Below are positions 60,119 to 64,000 of a stretch of DNA of 64,000 nt, in pieces. Each line of letters begins with the position of its first letter. The stretch's first letter is position 1. The stretch covers positions 1 through 64,000 of the forward strand of contig NZ_ATDN01000010.1 of assembly GCF_004014805.1 (NCBI RefSeq). Reading direction: 5' to 3'. The stretch is from Mycolicibacterium elephantis DSM 44368. GTDB taxonomy: Bacteria; Actinomycetota; Actinomycetes; Mycobacteriales; Mycobacteriaceae. A model generated the notes under the pieces. The model was not told where the DNA came from and searched no databases. It saw only the letters and a program-made list of their open reading frames with translations. The position numbers were made by a program, and so were the translations under genes.

Positions 60119-61846
60119 ATGACATATGACCTCGTGATCCGTGGCGGCACCATCGTCGACGGCCTCGGCGGCGAACCCTACGTCGGCGACCTGGCGGTCT
60201 CGAACGGGGTGATAGCCGCAGTGGGCACGGTGGACGGCACCGGGACGCGGGAGATCGACGCGACCGGGCTGCTGGTCACCCCGGGCTTCGTCGACCTGCA
60301 CACCCACTACGACGGCCAGGCCGTCTGGTCGGACCGGCTCACCCCGTCCTCGGCGCACGGCGTGACGACGGCGGTGATGGGCAACTGCGGCGTCGGGTTC
60401 GCTCCGTGCCGCGCCGAGGACCACGACGTGCTGGTCGACGTGATGGCCGGGGTCGAGGACATCCCCGGTGTGGTGATGGTCGACGGACTGCCGTGGAACT
60501 GGGAGACGTTCCCGGAGTTCCTCGACGCGCTGGACGCGCGCCACCGGGATATCGATGTGGCCGCGCTGCTTCCGCACTCCCCGCTGCGGGTGTACGTGAT
60601 GGGCTCCCGCGGCGTCGACCGCGAACCGGCCACGCCCGAGGACCTCGCGATGATGCGCAAGCTCGCCGCCGAAGCGGTCCAGGTGGGCGCGCTCGGGTTC
60701 GCGTCGTCGCGGTTCACGTTGCACAAGACGCAAAGCGGGCGCCCGATTCCCAGCTACGACGCCGACCGCGCCGAGATCGAGGCGATCGCACGCGGCGTCG
60801 AGGACGCCGGCGGCGGGCTGATCCAGTTCGTGCCCGACCTCGTCGCCGGTGACTACGAACCGGTGCTGCAGACGGTGTTCGACGTCGCCGAGGACGTGGG
60901 GCTGCCGGTGACGTTCACGCTGGCGATCGGCAACGCCGGTGATCCGTTCTTCGTCGACGCGCTCACCATGGTCGAGAAGGCCAACGCTGCCGGCGGCGAC
61001 ATCACCGCGCAGATCTTCCCGCGGCCGATCGGGCTGGTGCTGGGGCTGGAGCTGTCGGGCAACCCGTTCGTGACGTATCCGAGCTACCAGGAGATCGCGG
61101 GGCTGCCGCTGGCCGAGAAGGTCGCCGAGATACGCAGACCCGAAGTGCGCGAACGCATCCTGGCCGACACCCCGGCATCCGACGGGCACCCGCTGATGTT
61201 CGCCGCGCAGGCGTTCGAGTGGATGTTCCCGCTGGCTGATCCGCCGAACTACGAGCCGCCGCGGTCGGAGAGCATCGCCAGCAGGGCCCGCGCCCGCGGC
61301 GTCAGCCCGCTCGAGGAGGCCTATGACCGGCTGCTCGACGACGACGGGCACGCCATGCTGCTGGTCACGCTGGCCAACTTCCGTGACGGCAGCCTTGACA
61401 CGGTCGCGGAGTTGATCCGTCGCGAAGACGTCGTGCTTGGCCTCGGTGACGGCGGCGCGCACTACGGAATGATCTGCGACGCAAGCTTTCCCACGTACAT
61501 GCTGGCGCACTGGGCGCGCGACCGCGCGTCGGGGCGGCTGACGGTGGCCGAGGCGGTGCGCGAGTTGACGTCGGCGCCCGCGCGGGTGGCGGGCCTGGCC
61601 GACCGGGGCCGGATCGCGGTGGGATACAAGGCCGATCTCAACGTCATCGACCACGCCGCGGTGCGTCTGCACCGGCCCGTCGTCACCTACGACCTGCCCG
61701 CGGGTGGTCGACGCCTGGACCAGAGGGCCGACGGTTACGTCGCGACCATCGTGTCGGGCGAGGTCATCGCCGAGAACGGGGTGCCGACCGCGGCGCGCCC
61801 CGGCCGGTTGATCCGCGGCCGTCAACCGGCGCCGAGCGGGAAATAG
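60119..61846 (+). CDS. D-aminoacylase/N-acyl-D-amino-acid deacylase family amidohydrolase
   Basis: A 575-residue amidohydrolase_3-type protein. The metal site HxH is in VDLHTHYDGQ, Cys/Glu region in GNCGVGFAPC, and the Asp in LGLGDGGAHYGMICDAS. C-terminal beta domain contains GRIAVGYKADLNVIDH. Members deacylate N-acyl-D-amino acids or hydrolyse cyclic amides; mycobacteria have many paralogues of unknown substrate. ATG 60119 is followed ten bases after its stop by the next gene. Confidence 0.88.
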   Translation: MTYDLVIRGGTIVDGLGGEPYVGDLAVSNGVIAAVGTVDGTGTREIDATGLLVTPGFVDLHTHYDGQAVWSDRLTPSSAHGVTTAVMGNCGVGFAPCRAEDHDVLVDVMAGVEDIPGVVMVDGLPWNWETFPEFLDALDARHRDIDVAALLPHSPLRVYVMGSRGVDREPATPEDLAMMRKLAAEAVQVGALGFASSRFTLHKTQSGRPIPSYDADRAEIEAIARGVEDAGGGLIQFVPDLVAGDYEPVLQTVFDVAEDVGLPVTFTLAIGNAGDPFFVDALTMVEKANAAGGDITAQIFPRPIGLVLGLELSGNPFVTYPSYQEIAGLPLAEKVAEIRRPEVRERILADTPASDGHPLMFAAQAFEWMFPLADPPNYEPPRSESIASRARARGVSPLEEAYDRLLDDDGHAMLLVTLANFRDGSLDTVAELIRREDVVLGLGDGGAHYGMICDASFPTYMLAHWARDRASGRLTVAEAVRELTSAPARVAGLADRGRIAVGYKADLNVIDHAAVRLHRPVVTYDLPAGGRRLDQRADGYVATIVSGEVIAENGVPTAARPGRLIRGRQPAPSGK

Positions 61847-61855
61847 GATGGCGAT

Positions 61856-62230
61856 ATGAGCGTCAAAGTCGACCTCGACGGGCTGGCCGACGCGCTGGCC
61901 GATTTCACGTTCGCCTACCTGATCACCGTCGGCGACGACTACCGCGCCCACACCGTCGCCGTCGAGCCCACCCTCACAAGCGGCGTGCTCGACGTCGGTT
62001 CCGTCGGCACCACCACGCAACGCAACATCGAGGCGCACGGCGACGTCACCGTGGTGTGGCCGCCGCGCGAGCCCGGCGGTTACTCGTTGATCGTCGACGG
62101 AACCGGTCGGATCACCGACAGCGCGTTGCGGGTCGAGCCGACGCGCGCGGTGCTGCACCGCAAAGCGACCCCCGACTCGCCGAAGACGAGCCCGGACTGC
62201 CTGCACGACTGCGTGCCGCTGAAGAAGTAG
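61856..62230 (+). CDS. Pyridoxamine-phosphate-oxidase-fold protein
   Basis: A 124-residue split-barrel protein (PNPOx-like). FTFAYLITVGDDYRAHTVAVEP and RNIEAHGDVTVVWPPREPGGYSLIVDG follow the family pattern. It may bind FMN or F420, but a decisive motif is not visible. ATG 61856 with AGGATGG. It is coupled with the upstream amidohydrolase by a ten-base gap. Two Cys near the end (CLHDC). Confidence 0.8.
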   Translation: MSVKVDLDGLADALADFTFAYLITVGDDYRAHTVAVEPTLTSGVLDVGSVGTTTQRNIEAHGDVTVVWPPREPGGYSLIVDGTGRITDSALRVEPTRAVLHRKATPDSPKTSPDCLHDCVPLKK

Positions 62231-62243
62231 CCGCGCGCACGAA

Positions 62244-62275
62244 AAAGCCCGGGCTGCCTAGGCAACCCGGGCTTT
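62244..62275. terminator. Bidirectional terminator of groEL2 and the PNPOx-fold gene
   Basis: AAAGCCCGGGCTGCCT and AGGCAACCCGGGCTTT form a 16-base stem without loop bases, with one mismatch. Read on the minus strand it ends in five T, a classical intrinsic terminator for groEL2, whose stop is 15 bases away. On the plus strand there are fewer T, so action on the PNPOx-fold gene is weaker. Confidence 0.85.
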
Positions 62276-62289
62276 CCCGTTGGACAGAC

Positions 62290-63999
<1,710 letters not shown>

Positions 64000-64000
64000 C

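Overview
The window is high-GC actinobacterial DNA, almost certainly from a fast-growing mycobacterium (Mycolicibacterium type). From about 23.5 kb to the right end, gene content and order run as an inverted match to the Mycobacterium tuberculosis block from Rv0480c to groEL2 (Rv0440): nitrilase, DUF2993 protein, deoC, Rv0477, Rv0476, hbhA, Rv0474, Rv0473, Rv0472c, icl1, Rv0466, ramB, Rv0464c, Rv0463, lpdC, Rv0461, Rv0460, Rv0459, aldA, Rv0457c, echA2 and groEL2. These names come from my memory of the protein families, not from a search. I see no tRNA, rRNA, CRISPR array, insertion sequence or gene-free gap above 300 bases.

Layout. (1) 1-813: edge of a DUF222 (13E12-type) gene. (2) 0.9-23.4 kb: an accessory lipid or steroid-like uptake and degradation cluster. 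A six-gene mceA-F operon (10.9-18.2 kb, + strand) without adjacent yrbE permease genes is flanked by a ten-gene operon running left (aldehyde dehydrogenase, amidohydrolase, SDR, P450, F420-type reductase, TetR, P450, secreted protein, cupin, PE-PPE-domain hydrolase) and by a five-gene operon converging on mceF (acyl-CoA ligase, mycofactocin-type SDR, CaiB CoA-transferase, DUF35 protein, Ltp-type aldolase/thiolase). The two outer promoter regions share a sequence motif. (3) 23.5-33.7 kb: conserved backbone around deoC and hbhA, interrupted by a three-gene insert (zinc-ribbon membrane protein, S53 peptidase lipoprotein, small lipoprotein). (4) 33.7-39.3 kb: a second accessory segment with PPK2, a toluene/isoprene-type diiron monooxygenase (tmoABCDE, no reductase), a beta-carbonic anhydrase and a MarR regulator with a cysteine cluster. 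(5) 39.4-50 kb: glyoxylate-shunt and central-metabolism backbone (icl1, ramB, lpdC, aldA) with one inserted PaaK-like ligase. (6) 50-64 kb: oligopeptidase, an EfeO-EfeB iron-uptake pair, enoyl-CoA hydratase, a mixed group of small metabolic genes, and groEL2 with a strong terminator.

How the genes fit together. The mce proteins would shuttle a hydrophobic substrate across the envelope. The CoA ligase, SDRs, P450s, CoA-transferase and aldolase pair would activate and shorten it, and the aldehyde dehydrogenase could take up the aldehyde released by a retro-aldol step. RamB and its likely target icl1 lie side by side, and a RamB-like tandem repeat sits in the icl1 upstream region. Several convergent gene ends carry unusually long palindromes.
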